Source of the DNA: Niallia alba
GTDB taxonomy: Bacteria > Bacillota > Bacilli > Bacillales > Cytobacillaceae
NCBI RefSeq assembly: GCF_012933555.1
Contig: NZ_JABBPK010000001.1
Location: 1,962,001-2,026,000 of the forward strand
Direction: 5' to 3'
Length of the DNA: 64,000 nt
The position numbers were made by a program, and so were the translations under genes. Below are positions 25,582 through 33,617 of the stretch, piece after piece. Below the pieces are notes generated by a model. It ran no database searches. It was given only the letters and a program-made list of their open reading frames with translations, and had not been told where the DNA came from. The stretch's first letter is position 1. Every line of letters starts with the position of its first letter.

Positions 25582-27216
25582 ATGGAGATGATAAATCTCT
25601 CTTTGCCTGTGGCAAATAAGTTCGTAACAGATTATTTAGAACAAAAGAATAGTACGAAAGATTTTTTTCATTATTCTTATCTTGATAAAGGTAGTTATGA
25701 GAAGAGAGTGAAAGAATTAGAAGCAAGATCTTTTATGAGAAATGATGTTGCGGACTATATTGAAGCTTATATGAAAAATTTTCCTCAAAGTGATAAGGTA
25801 AGGCATTCCATTGCTAAATTACGAATGGAAAATAGTGTGGTGGTTATTGGCGGGCAGCAAGCAGGAGTATTAACTGGTCCGCTGTATTCGATTCATAAAG
25901 TAATTAGTATAATCCTTTTAGCAAAACAAAAAGAAGAAGAATTGGATATCCCGGTCGTCCCTGTATTCTGGGTAGCTGGAGAGGATCATGATTATCTAGA
26001 AATCAATCATATATACACACCAAGCAAGGAAAAAATGAAGAAAGTTGTATTTCCACAAAGAGTACTAGATAAAAGAATGGCTTCAGATATAGAACTTGAT
26101 AAACAGGTCTGTACAGACTGGCTGGAAACAATCATCGAATCTTATGGGGAAACAGATCATTCCCAGTCTTTATTACAACTTTTGCAAAAGGCAGTTGATG
26201 AGTCTACAACAATTGTTGACTTCTTTAGTTATTTGACAATGAGCTTATTTAAAGATTATGGGTTGTTACTTGTTGATTCTGGTGATAAAGAAATTCGTAA
26301 GTTAGAAAAAGAAATTTTTCTAAAACAAATCAATGAATTTCAACAATTGGCGGATGCAGTGTCCACCCAACAGAAATTAGTACAGGAAAATGGATATTCC
26401 CTTGTTATTGAAATGGCAGAGAATCCAGTTAACTTGTTTTATTACGATGATACAGAGCAAGAAAGAGTGTTGCTGCAATATGATGAAAGAGGCAACCGTT
26501 TTGTTGGAAAAGACAAAATCGTATCTTTTACATTCGATGAATTAAAAGAAATAGCAAGTGAATTCCCTCAAAAATTAAGTAATAATGTCGTTACAAGGCC
26601 AATAACACAAGATCTTCTATTTCCAACGTTAGCGTTTATTGGCGGACCTGGAGAAATTGCTTATTGGGCAGAACTAAAAAAGGCGTTTGAACACTTAGAA
26701 ATAAAAATGCCACCCGTAGTTCCCCGTCTAAATATTACTCTGTTAGAGAGAAGTGTGGAAGCAGATATAGAAGAACTAAAACTATCTATGAAAGATGTTC
26801 TTATAAATGGAACATCGGAAAAATGTGCACAATTTTTACAGTCAGTTTCAAATGAAAAGATTGCTCGGTTGCTAAGTGAGGTTAAAGACGTAATTGAAAC
26901 CAAATACAATCAGATTGAAGAAGAAATAAAAGCAGGGCATAAAGGTTTATTGCCATTATTGGAAAAAAATGAAGATTTTCTAATCAGTCAAGTAGAATTT
27001 ATGCAAAATAAAGTTGATGATTCAGTGAAATTAAAACATGAAGTAATAGTGAATAAATTTAGTCGAATCGAACAAAATTTAAAGCCTGAAGGTTCCCCAC
27101 AAGAAAGAATCTGGAACATTACTTATTTCTTAAATAAATACGGGATTGATATTCTTCAAGATGTTATGGAATTACCAATGACTTTTGATGGAACCCATAA
27201 AGTTGTTAAGTTATAA
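25582..27216 (+). CDS. bshC: Bacillithiol synthase, cysteine-adding enzyme
   Basis: A 544-residue protein, the usual BshC length, beginning MEMINLSLPVANKFVTDYL with AAAGGAAG upstream. Conserved segments include VVIGGQQAGVLTGPLYSIHK, PVFWVAGEDHDYLEINH and FIGGPGEIAYWAELK, which form the Rossmann-like core; a long coiled coil follows at about 390-510. It joins cysteine to glucosaminyl-malate in the last step of bacillithiol synthesis. Formerly yllA, always near mraZ. Its terminator has been split by a mobile repeat. Confidence 0.95.
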   Translation: MEMINLSLPVANKFVTDYLEQKNSTKDFFHYSYLDKGSYEKRVKELEARSFMRNDVADYIEAYMKNFPQSDKVRHSIAKLRMENSVVVIGGQQAGVLTGPLYSIHKVISIILLAKQKEEELDIPVVPVFWVAGEDHDYLEINHIYTPSKEKMKKVVFPQRVLDKRMASDIELDKQVCTDWLETIIESYGETDHSQSLLQLLQKAVDESTTIVDFFSYLTMSLFKDYGLLLVDSGDKEIRKLEKEIFLKQINEFQQLADAVSTQQKLVQENGYSLVIEMAENPVNLFYYDDTEQERVLLQYDERGNRFVGKDKIVSFTFDELKEIASEFPQKLSNNVVTRPITQDLLFPTLAFIGGPGEIAYWAELKKAFEHLEIKMPPVVPRLNITLLERSVEADIEELKLSMKDVLINGTSEKCAQFLQSVSNEKIARLLSEVKDVIETKYNQIEEEIKAGHKGLLPLLEKNEDFLISQVEFMQNKVDDSVKLKHEVIVNKFSRIEQNLKPEGSPQERIWNITYFLNKYGIDILQDVMELPMTFDGTHKVVKL

Positions 27217-27235
27217 GGAAGAAGAAATGGAAACA

Positions 27236-27801
27236 GTCCTAATTATAGGGCGGTCAGACTGTAGACAAATCCCTGAATTTTAGAAATAGAGGTTTGTATA
27301 TAGTATATTTATTATTCTCTTTGAATAGGGATGTTGTTTTCCGCTTCAGGGGTTCGCTTTCCGTGGGGCTCGCGCTGACCGCTTCGGCTTACAGCTGATG
27401 GGTCTCAGCTGTCTCGCTAATGAGACCACTGAAAAAGTCTTTTTTTCGTGCGAAATGAAGAGCAAGCATATTTGAAAGTGAAAATAAGGTTGGTTTGGAG
27501 AGGCGTCCGATCGACTCCTATGGGAGCTGCGAGAAAGTCCGAGACCCCGCAGGAACGTAGTGACGAGGAGGCTTGGCGCTCGCCCCATGGAAAGCGAGCT
27601 GACGCCTCGGAAAACAAATCCATCATCTTATGTTTAAAAAGTGGCTATTGCCCATCATCATTAACTAGCCAGTTTTTCAGTGCCCACCTCGCTAATCCCA
27701 CAGGAGTCTCACCCCCCCACTCCAAGCAACGCATGAAAATTCTATTTAAGTTTCTAAAAATCTTTTTGTCGACAAACTGACCGTCCTAATTATAGGGCGG
27801 T
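27236..27801. repeat. Nested MITE-like insertion in the bshC terminator
   Basis: GTCCTAATTATAGGGCGGT occurs at both ends (27236-27254 and 27783-27801). Between them lies an element with termini GGTCAGnnTGTnGACAAA in inverted orientation (27252-27269 and 27782-27765). Removing it leaves one terminator hairpin followed by T6. Flanks of the element match 8757-8966 in reverse complement. A second element (27422-27687) is inserted in its centre. Confidence 0.82.
27422..27687. mobile_element. Inner MITE-like element with 9-bp target duplication
   Basis: 266 bp with 15-base imperfect terminal inverted repeats (GAGACCACTGAAAAA and TTTTTCAGTGCCCAC, 12 of 15 pairing). It is flanked by CTCGCTAAT on both sides (27413-27421 and 27688-27696). 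One copy of CTCGCTAAT restores the uninterrupted family P core. The element itself contains another family P palindrome (27507-27606, arms GAGGCGTC/GACGCCTC). No transposase is encoded. Confidence 0.82.
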
Positions 27802-27933
27802 TTTTTGTTATTATTATGTGTTTTTTAGTAGAGGTAAGGATGCTATTCCAATAACCTTTTAGAAATATCACAGGTTATTAACCAAAATTTGCAACGATCA
27901 AACCTTTTTATCTTTTCAAAATTATTATTTTTA

Positions 27934-27962
27934 TTGCAGGAAATAAACAAAATAGCTAGAAT
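27934..27962 (+). promoter_or_regulatory. Sigma-A promoter of the mraZ operon
   Basis: TTGCAG (27934-27939), a 17-base spacer, and TAGAAT (27957-27962); predicted start near 27969. Confidence 0.65.
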
Positions 27963-27973
27963 TAAATTTAATA

Positions 27974-28019
27974 GTGGAGGAAAGTGGGGGAATGTGGTAC
28001 ATTGAGGTTAGAAAGTGGG
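27974..28019 (+). promoter_or_regulatory. MraZ operator, five G-rich boxes
   Basis: GTGG-type boxes begin at 27974, 27984, 27994, 28004 (GAGG) and 28015, one per helical turn. MraZ from other bacteria binds short TGGGN repeats about 10 bases apart just downstream of its own promoter. The boxes here lie from about +5 to +50 of the predicted start, and the last overlaps the mraZ ribosome binding region. Confidence 0.65.
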
Positions 28020-28029
28020 GGACAAGGGT

Positions 28030-28461
28030 ATGTTTATGGGGGAATATCATCATAATGTCGATGCAAAAGGACGTATCATTGTGCCTGCTAAGTTTAGAGA
28101 GAACTTAGGTGAAACCTTTATTCTAACCCGTGGCCTCGATCGATGTCTTTTCGGTTACCCACTAACGGAATGGGAGATAATTGAAGACAAGCTTAAGCAA
28201 TTGCCTTTAACTAAAAAGGATGCTCGAGCATTTACCCGTTTTTTCTTCTCCGGAGCAACAGAATGCGAAATAGATAAACAAGGTCGCATAAATATTGCCT
28301 CCCCCTTATTTCAATATGCACAGCTTGAGAAAGAATGTGTTATTCTAGGTGTTTCAAATCGTATTGAAATTTGGGATAAACAAGAGTGGGAAAATTATTT
28401 TTCAGAATCAGAGGATTCTTTTGCAGAAATTGCAGAGAATATGATTGGATTCGATATTTAA
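28030..28461 (+). CDS. mraZ: MraZ transcriptional repressor
   Basis: A 143-residue protein from ATG 28030 ([19 protein letters not shown]), the universal MraZ start; an upstream in-frame GTG is part of the operator. It has two tandem SpoVT/AbrB-type domains (about 5-50 and 75-120), each with a DxxGR motif (DAKGR, DKQGR). MraZ forms a ring and represses the dcw operon by binding direct repeats upstream of itself. It is first gene of the mraZ-rsmH-ftsL-pbpB unit. Confidence 0.96.
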   Translation: MFMGEYHHNVDAKGRIIVPAKFRENLGETFILTRGLDRCLFGYPLTEWEIIEDKLKQLPLTKKDARAFTRFFFSGATECEIDKQGRINIASPLFQYAQLEKECVILGVSNRIEIWDKQEWENYFSESEDSFAEIAENMIGFDI

Positions 28462-28525
28462 TTTTTTTCATTATGTACATAATAAATACTACCTACAAGA
28501 AAAATTTATAGACAGGTGTGGATTC

Positions 28526-29458
28526 ATGTTTAATCATACAACAGTTTTACTAAATGAAGCGGTCGATGCCCTTGATATTAAGCCAGATGGAATTTATGTG
28601 GATTGTACATTAGGCGGAGCAGGGCATAGCGAATTAATTCTTTCCAGATTATCAGGTAGTGGAAGATTAATAGCGTTCGATCAAGATGAAATAGCAATAA
28701 AAAATGCCCAAGAGAAATTAGCACCATATAAGGACAGATTGACCATTGTCAAAAGTAATTTCCGCTATTTAGAAGAAGAAATTCATCACTTAGGTATTAC
28801 TCATGTAGATGGGATTCTTTATGATTTAGGTGTTTCTTCCCCGCAATTGGATACCCCTGAGCGTGGATTTAGTTATCACCATGATGCGCCATTAGATATG
28901 CGCATGGATAATGAAGCAGATGTGACTGCATATGATGTTGTAAATTCTTGGTCATATGAATCATTAGTTAAAATTTTCTTTCGTTATGGGGAAGAAAAAT
29001 TCTCCAAACAAATAGCAAGAAAAATTGAGGCAGCAAGAGAAACTCATCCGATCGAAACAACAGGAGAGTTGGTTGAATTAATTAAAGAGGCCATTCCAGC
29101 CCCTGCAAGAAGAAAAGGTGGCCACCCTGCTAAAAGAGTGTTTCAAGCGATACGAATTGCAGTCAATGATGAATTAGGAGTATTTGAATCTTCATTAGAG
29201 CAAGCGATCAAGTTATTAAATACAGGCGGAAGAATTAGTGTTATCACGTTTCATTCCCTTGAGGACAGAATCTGTAAGTCGGCATTTAAAAAAGCGAGTG
29301 AACTGCCGCCATTACCGCCAGGACTTCCAGTCATTCCAGATGAGTTTAAGCCGGAATTGAAATTAGTAACAAGAAAGCCAATTGTTCCATCAGAAGAAGA
29401 ATTAGAATTTAATAACAGAGCAAGATCAGCAAAATTACGTGTTGCTGAAAAACAATAA
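28526..29458 (+). CDS. rsmH: 16S rRNA (cytosine1402-N4)-methyltransferase
   Basis: A 310-residue protein; ATG 28526 behind AGGTG gives [16 protein letters not shown], the family start. The SAM site is [11 protein letters not shown] (about 29-39), followed by [10 protein letters not shown] and [14 protein letters not shown] and the C-terminal SAKLRVAE. It methylates C1402 in the ribosomal P site. Formerly mraW; position after mraZ is invariant. Confidence 0.97.
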   Translation: MFNHTTVLLNEAVDALDIKPDGIYVDCTLGGAGHSELILSRLSGSGRLIAFDQDEIAIKNAQEKLAPYKDRLTIVKSNFRYLEEEIHHLGITHVDGILYDLGVSSPQLDTPERGFSYHHDAPLDMRMDNEADVTAYDVVNSWSYESLVKIFFRYGEEKFSKQIARKIEAARETHPIETTGELVELIKEAIPAPARRKGGHPAKRVFQAIRIAVNDELGVFESSLEQAIKLLNTGGRISVITFHSLEDRICKSAFKKASELPPLPPGLPVIPDEFKPELKLVTRKPIVPSEEELEFNNRARSAKLRVAEKQ

Positions 29459-29482
29459 CAAAAGGGTGCAGGAGGTAATTAA

Positions 29483-29842
29483 ATGAGCAATTTAGCGAGA
29501 AAAATTCAACAGGATCATTATCAACATCAAGAAGAAAAACAGTCGGTTAAAAAGGTTATTAAACAGACTAAATCATTATTATCTCCTGGTGAGAAGATTA
29601 TCGGAATCGCCTTTGTTGCCATTATTTGTTTTGGCGGTGTGAAAATCGTGAGCAACCAAGCAGAGATTTATCAAGTCAACAAAGAAATTCAAGTCACACA
29701 AAATGCTGTCAATTCTATTGAAAAGTCAAATAAGGAATTAGATACACAGGTTAAGAATTTAAGTAGCTTTGAGCGTTTACGTGAAGTAGCAGGTAAATTA
29801 GGTTTAGATTTTAGTAAAGACAGTGTAAAGGTTGTGCATTAA
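29483..29842 (+). CDS. ftsL: Cell division protein FtsL
   Basis: A 119-residue single-pass membrane protein: basic cytoplasmic N-terminus (1-38), membrane segment at about 39-56 (IIGIAFVAIICFGGVKIV), then an extracellular leucine-zipper-like coiled coil to about 100. AGGAGG precedes ATG 29483. FtsL forms a complex with DivIB and DivIC that activates FtsW-PBP2B at the septum. It ends 3 bases before pbpB. Confidence 0.93.
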   Translation: MSNLARKIQQDHYQHQEEKQSVKKVIKQTKSLLSPGEKIIGIAFVAIICFGGVKIVSNQAEIYQVNKEIQVTQNAVNSIEKSNKELDTQVKNLSSFERLREVAGKLGLDFSKDSVKVVH

Positions 29843-29845
29843 GCA

Positions 29846-31972
29846 ATGATTCGAAAACAGCCTAATATTAATTTTGGAGCAGCCATCCTCTTTGTTCTCT
29901 TTTGTCTGCTCTTTTTTGTTTTAGTTATTCGGTTTGTCTATATTCAGGCAACAGGAGAAGTGTCTGGTGTAGAACTTGCTGCACAAGCAGAAAAAAAACA
30001 TAATACTTCTCGTATATTAGAGGCATCTAGAGGTAGTATATTGGACCGTAATGGAGAAGTAATTGCAGAGGATGCAGTTTCCTATAAACTTGTTGCAGTA
30101 ACAGATGAAAAGTTAAGTGAGCATGACAAGAACAACCCCGTTCATGTCAAAGATCCGGAAACAACATCTAGAGAACTAGCAAAATATATCGATTTAACAG
30201 AGTCAGAGATTTATAGAATTTTAACAAAAGAGGGAGCTAAACAAGTGGAATTTGGAAAGGCAGGTAAGGACCTTTCCTATGAAACCAAAAAGAAAATTGA
30301 AGATTTGAAGCTCCCTGGCATTCAGATCGTTGAAGGCAAAAAGAGATTTTATCCGAATGGTATTTTTGCTTCCCATGTAATTGGATATTTAGAAGAATCA
30401 GATGGCAAAGAAACGGGTAGACTTGGCATCGAAGAAAGTTTAAACAAAATGCTAACAGGAACAAATGGTAGCATGCAGTATAGCAAGGATATTTGGGGTT
30501 ATATTTTACCAAACAGTAAGGATAAAATTGTGCCTGCAAAAAATGGTAATGATGTTTATTTAACGCTCGATAAAAAAATTCAATCCTTTTTAGAGGATAC
30601 CATGAATGAAGTGAATGATGAATATAATCCTGCGAAAATGATTGCAATCGTAGCTAATCCAAAAACAGGAGAAATTTTAGCGATGAGTCAAAGACCATCG
30701 TTTGATCCTGAAACAAGAGAAGGAATTACCGACTCTTGGCATAATGAAGCGATCGAAACCAATTATGAACCAGGATCTACGATGAAAATATTTACCTTAG
30801 CGGCAGCTGTTGAAGAAGGGGTATTTAACCCAAATGAAGAATATAAGTCGGGTCGATATGAAGGAATAGGCGATCATAACGGTGGTGTAGGTTGGGGATC
30901 TATTTCCTATTTGGAAGGTGTTCAACGATCTTCCAATGTAGCCTTTGCAAAACTAGCCAAAGAAAAAATAGGCTTTGATACATTTAGAGAATACTTAACG
31001 AAATTTGGTCTTGATCAAACAACAGGGATTGACCTTCCAAGAGAAGCGAATAGCTCTATTGTGTTTAACTGGCCAATCGAAAAAATTACGACAGCTTTTG
31101 GTCAAGGTACAGCATTAACACCAATTCAACAAATCCAAGCAGCGACAGCAGTGGCGAACGATGGGAAAATGGTGAAGCCGTACGTAATCGAGCAAATTAA
31201 AGATTCGAATACCGGAGAAGTAATAAAAAAAGGCGAGACTCAAGTTGCCGGGACACCGATTTCAGCTGAAACAGCCAAAGAGGTTCGCGATATTCTTGAG
31301 ACAGTTATTACAAGCAAAAAAGGGACAGGTTATAAAAAATTTAATATTGATGGCTATCCGGTTGCTGGTAAAACAGGAACAGCGCAAATTCCTAAAAGTG
31401 GCGGCGGCTATTTAACAGGCAGTGATAATTATATTTTTTCATTTTTAGGAATGGCCCCAAAAGATGATCCTGAGTTAATCATGTATGTTGCTGTACAGCA
31501 GCCAGAACTGAAGGAAACAGAGGTAGGTTCTGAACCTGTTGCGGAAATTTTCACTTCTGTTATGAAGAGCAGTCTTCAATATATGGATATTGTTCCAACT
31601 GAAGGAGAAGCTTCGAAACCAATTGCAATTCCGAATTTAAGTGGAATGACTGCAGAAGAAGCGAAGAAAATTCTAGCAGATAAGGGGTTAAATGCGATTA
31701 TTATCGGAGACGGTAAAACAGTGGAAGAACAACTTCCAGTCAAAGGTGAGACTTATCTAAAAGGAGAAAAAGTTATTTTAAAGACAAATGGTAAAGAAAC
31801 AGTTCCTAATATGAAGGGCTGGTCATTACGTGATGTGTTAAAAGTAGCAGATTTAAATAAATTAAAGCTTGAAATCTCCGGAAGTGGATATGTATCTTCT
31901 CAAAGCATTAAAGCTGGGTCAAAGGTTAAAGAAAATGATAAATTAACGGTTAAGTTAAAAGAGCCGGAGTAA
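29846..31972 (+). CDS. pbpB: Penicillin-binding protein 2B, septal transpeptidase
   Basis: A 708-residue class B PBP: membrane anchor at about 12-33, dimerisation domain to about 220, transpeptidase domain with STMK (active Ser311), SSN at 362-364 and KTGTA from 509, and two C-terminal PASTA domains (about 595-706). It cross-links septal peptidoglycan with FtsW. Two PASTA domains match B. subtilis PBP2B and separate it from SpoVD, which has one. The start follows ftsL closely. Confidence 0.96.
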   Translation: MIRKQPNINFGAAILFVLFCLLFFVLVIRFVYIQATGEVSGVELAAQAEKKHNTSRILEASRGSILDRNGEVIAEDAVSYKLVAVTDEKLSEHDKNNPVHVKDPETTSRELAKYIDLTESEIYRILTKEGAKQVEFGKAGKDLSYETKKKIEDLKLPGIQIVEGKKRFYPNGIFASHVIGYLEESDGKETGRLGIEESLNKMLTGTNGSMQYSKDIWGYILPNSKDKIVPAKNGNDVYLTLDKKIQSFLEDTMNEVNDEYNPAKMIAIVANPKTGEILAMSQRPSFDPETREGITDSWHNEAIETNYEPGSTMKIFTLAAAVEEGVFNPNEEYKSGRYEGIGDHNGGVGWGSISYLEGVQRSSNVAFAKLAKEKIGFDTFREYLTKFGLDQTTGIDLPREANSSIVFNWPIEKITTAFGQGTALTPIQQIQAATAVANDGKMVKPYVIEQIKDSNTGEVIKKGETQVAGTPISAETAKEVRDILETVITSKKGTGYKKFNIDGYPVAGKTGTAQIPKSGGGYLTGSDNYIFSFLGMAPKDDPELIMYVAVQQPELKETEVGSEPVAEIFTSVMKSSLQYMDIVPTEGEASKPIAIPNLSGMTAEEAKKILADKGLNAIIIGDGKTVEEQLPVKGETYLKGEKVILKTNGKETVPNMKGWSLRDVLKVADLNKLKLEISGSGYVSSQSIKAGSKVKENDKLTVKLKEPE

Positions 31973-31978
31973 GAGGGT

Positions 31979-32017
31979 AAGCTCTACTACATTTTTGAGA
32001 TGTGGTGGAGCTTTTTT
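31979..32017 (+). terminator. Terminator of the mraZ-pbpB unit
   Basis: AAGCTCTACTACAT and ATGTGGTGGAGCTT pair with two G-T pairs, then T6. Confidence 0.88.
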
Positions 32018-32097
32018 GTTGGAGATGGACAAGGTATTGTATACTAGAAATAAGAGTTGAATTTGTAACTCTTTAAAATTAATAGGAGGGGTGAAAG

Positions 32098-33003
32098 TTG
32101 TATAAAAAAAGAAAGAAACCACCAGAATTAGCTTTGTTAAAATCATTAAATAGCCGGATGGAATTATCAGATGAAATGAAGCTGAGAGACTACAATCATA
32201 AAAAAGGTTGGGAAGGAGAGAGGCGGTTTGATGATTATTTAAGGAATTTAGCTCAAAATAGTATTATATTAAATGATTTATTACTGCAATCAAACCAAAC
32301 GACATTTCAAATCGACTCCTTATTGATAGAAGGAGAAGCACTCCATCTCTATGAAATTAAGAACTATGAAGGTGATTTTTATTATGAAAATGATCGATTC
32401 TATAAGAAAAACAATAAAGTAGAAATCAATAATCCTATTACTCAATTAAAACGAACCGATTCCTTATTAAGACAATTAATTCATCAACTTGGTTATTCCA
32501 TTCCAATTGTCCCTCATGTTGTTTTTGTAAACCAAAAATTCACCTTATATCAAGCTCCACTTCATTTGCCTATCATTTATCCTACTCAATTAAATCGTTA
32601 TGTTAAATCATTAGAAATGAACAGAACACAAGTGAAAAAACAGCATACGACCTTAGCTGAAAAGTTGATAGCTCTTCATATGAATGAATCATCTTATCGA
32701 AGAATTTCAAGCTATACCTATGATGAGCTTAAGAAAGGAATCCTTTGTGATAAATGTAACTCACTGATCATTTCAGCAGAACGTTCAATGATCAAATGTG
32801 ATGCATGTGGATATACAGAAAGCTTGGATAAAGCTGTTTTACGAAGTGTTGAAGAGTTTAAGCTGCTTTTTCCAGAAAGAAAGATAACGACAAAAGAAAT
32901 TTATGACTGGTGTCTGATCTCGGGAGAAATGCGAAGAATTAAGAGAATATTAGATAAGCATTATAGGCTTATTGGTGTACATCAATGGGCGTACTATGAG
33001 TGA
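32098..33003 (+). CDS. NERD-domain protein with C-terminal zinc finger
   Basis: Starts at TTG 32098 seven bases after AGGAGGGG. The 301-residue protein has a nuclease-related (NERD) domain at about 38-150: KGWEGERRFDDYL, then FQIDSLLI and LYEIKN, whose Glu/Asp/Glu-x-Lys residues resemble a restriction-endonuclease-like active site. The C-terminal part holds a CxxC...CxxC zinc ribbon (CDKCNSL, then CDACGY) and a helical end. No cellular function is known. In B. subtilis pbpB and spoVD are adjacent, so this is an accessory gene placed inside the dcw cluster between two terminated units. Confidence 0.88.
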   Translation: MYKKRKKPPELALLKSLNSRMELSDEMKLRDYNHKKGWEGERRFDDYLRNLAQNSIILNDLLLQSNQTTFQIDSLLIEGEALHLYEIKNYEGDFYYENDRFYKKNNKVEINNPITQLKRTDSLLRQLIHQLGYSIPIVPHVVFVNQKFTLYQAPLHLPIIYPTQLNRYVKSLEMNRTQVKKQHTTLAEKLIALHMNESSYRRISSYTYDELKKGILCDKCNSLIISAERSMIKCDACGYTESLDKAVLRSVEEFKLLFPERKITTKEIYDWCLISGEMRRIKRILDKHYRLIGVHQWAYYE

Positions 33004-33129
33004 AAGATAGTGGTGGGGTCTAGCAATTTATTTGTTTTATTGGATAAAAGCTGAAAGTAAACTTAGTAAAAAGAAAAAACAGTGGTCATTGGAGGGAGAA
33101 TCGCGAAATTAATTGAAAGGTAAGGGAAA

Positions 33130-33480
33130 GAGGCGTTCATTAAGGGAATGAACGCCAAAATAAACAGGGGAATGAGCAAAAGTGGTTTTCATCAAGGGAA
33201 TGAACGCCAAAATAAACAGAGGAATGAGCAAAAGTGGTTTTCATTAAGGGAATGAACGCCAAAATAAACAGGGGAATGAGCAAAAGTGGTTTTCATCAAG
33301 GGAATGAACGCCAAAATAAACAGAGGAATGAGCAAAAGTGGTTTTCATCAAGGGGATGAACGCCAAAATAAAGAGAAGAAGCGGGAAAAGTGGTTTTCAT
33401 CAAGGGAATGAACACTAAAATAAACAAAAGAAGCAGCAAAAGTAGCGATCACCAAGAAAATGACCAACAAAATAATCAGA
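33130..33480. repeat. Tandem array of 52-bp hairpin repeats (array B)
   Basis: About seven units with an exact period of 52: the GTGG word lies at 33182, 33234, 33286, 33338, 33390 and 33442. In the first unit GGCGTTCAT and ATGAACGCC form a perfect 9-bp stem; in later units the left arm is TTTTCAT, which weakens the outer pairs. The first 35 bases align with array A (1033-1449), the last 17 do not. The final two units are decayed. Confidence 0.9.
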
Positions 33481-33531
33481 AAAAGAAAAGAAACCCACTT
33501 TCATCAGTAAAAAACCCCCTCAATCCCTCCC

Positions 33532-33569
33532 CGAAAAGGAACAAATACTAAACGTTCTATTCCTTTTCG
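33532..33569. other. Hairpin upstream of spoVD
   Basis: CGAAAAGGAA and TTCCTTTTCG form a perfect 10-bp stem around an 18-base loop, 49 bases before the spoVD start. No T run follows on the plus strand. It could be a terminator relic or a control element; I could not identify a convincing sigma-E promoter in the remaining space. Confidence 0.5.
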
Positions 33570-33617
33570 TACAAGCATATATTTCAATTGAGCTAGTATA
33601 AAGGGGGTTCCATCTGT

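Noticed and set aside
27448-27780. 110-residue plus-strand frame and two minus-strand frames across 27346-27626
   Set aside because: All lie in the nested palindromic repeats; composition follows the repeats and there is no start signal.
33560-33617. Sigma-E promoter of spoVD
   Set aside because: GCATATATT is a possible -35, but the downstream AGTATAAA is a poor match to the sigma-E -10.
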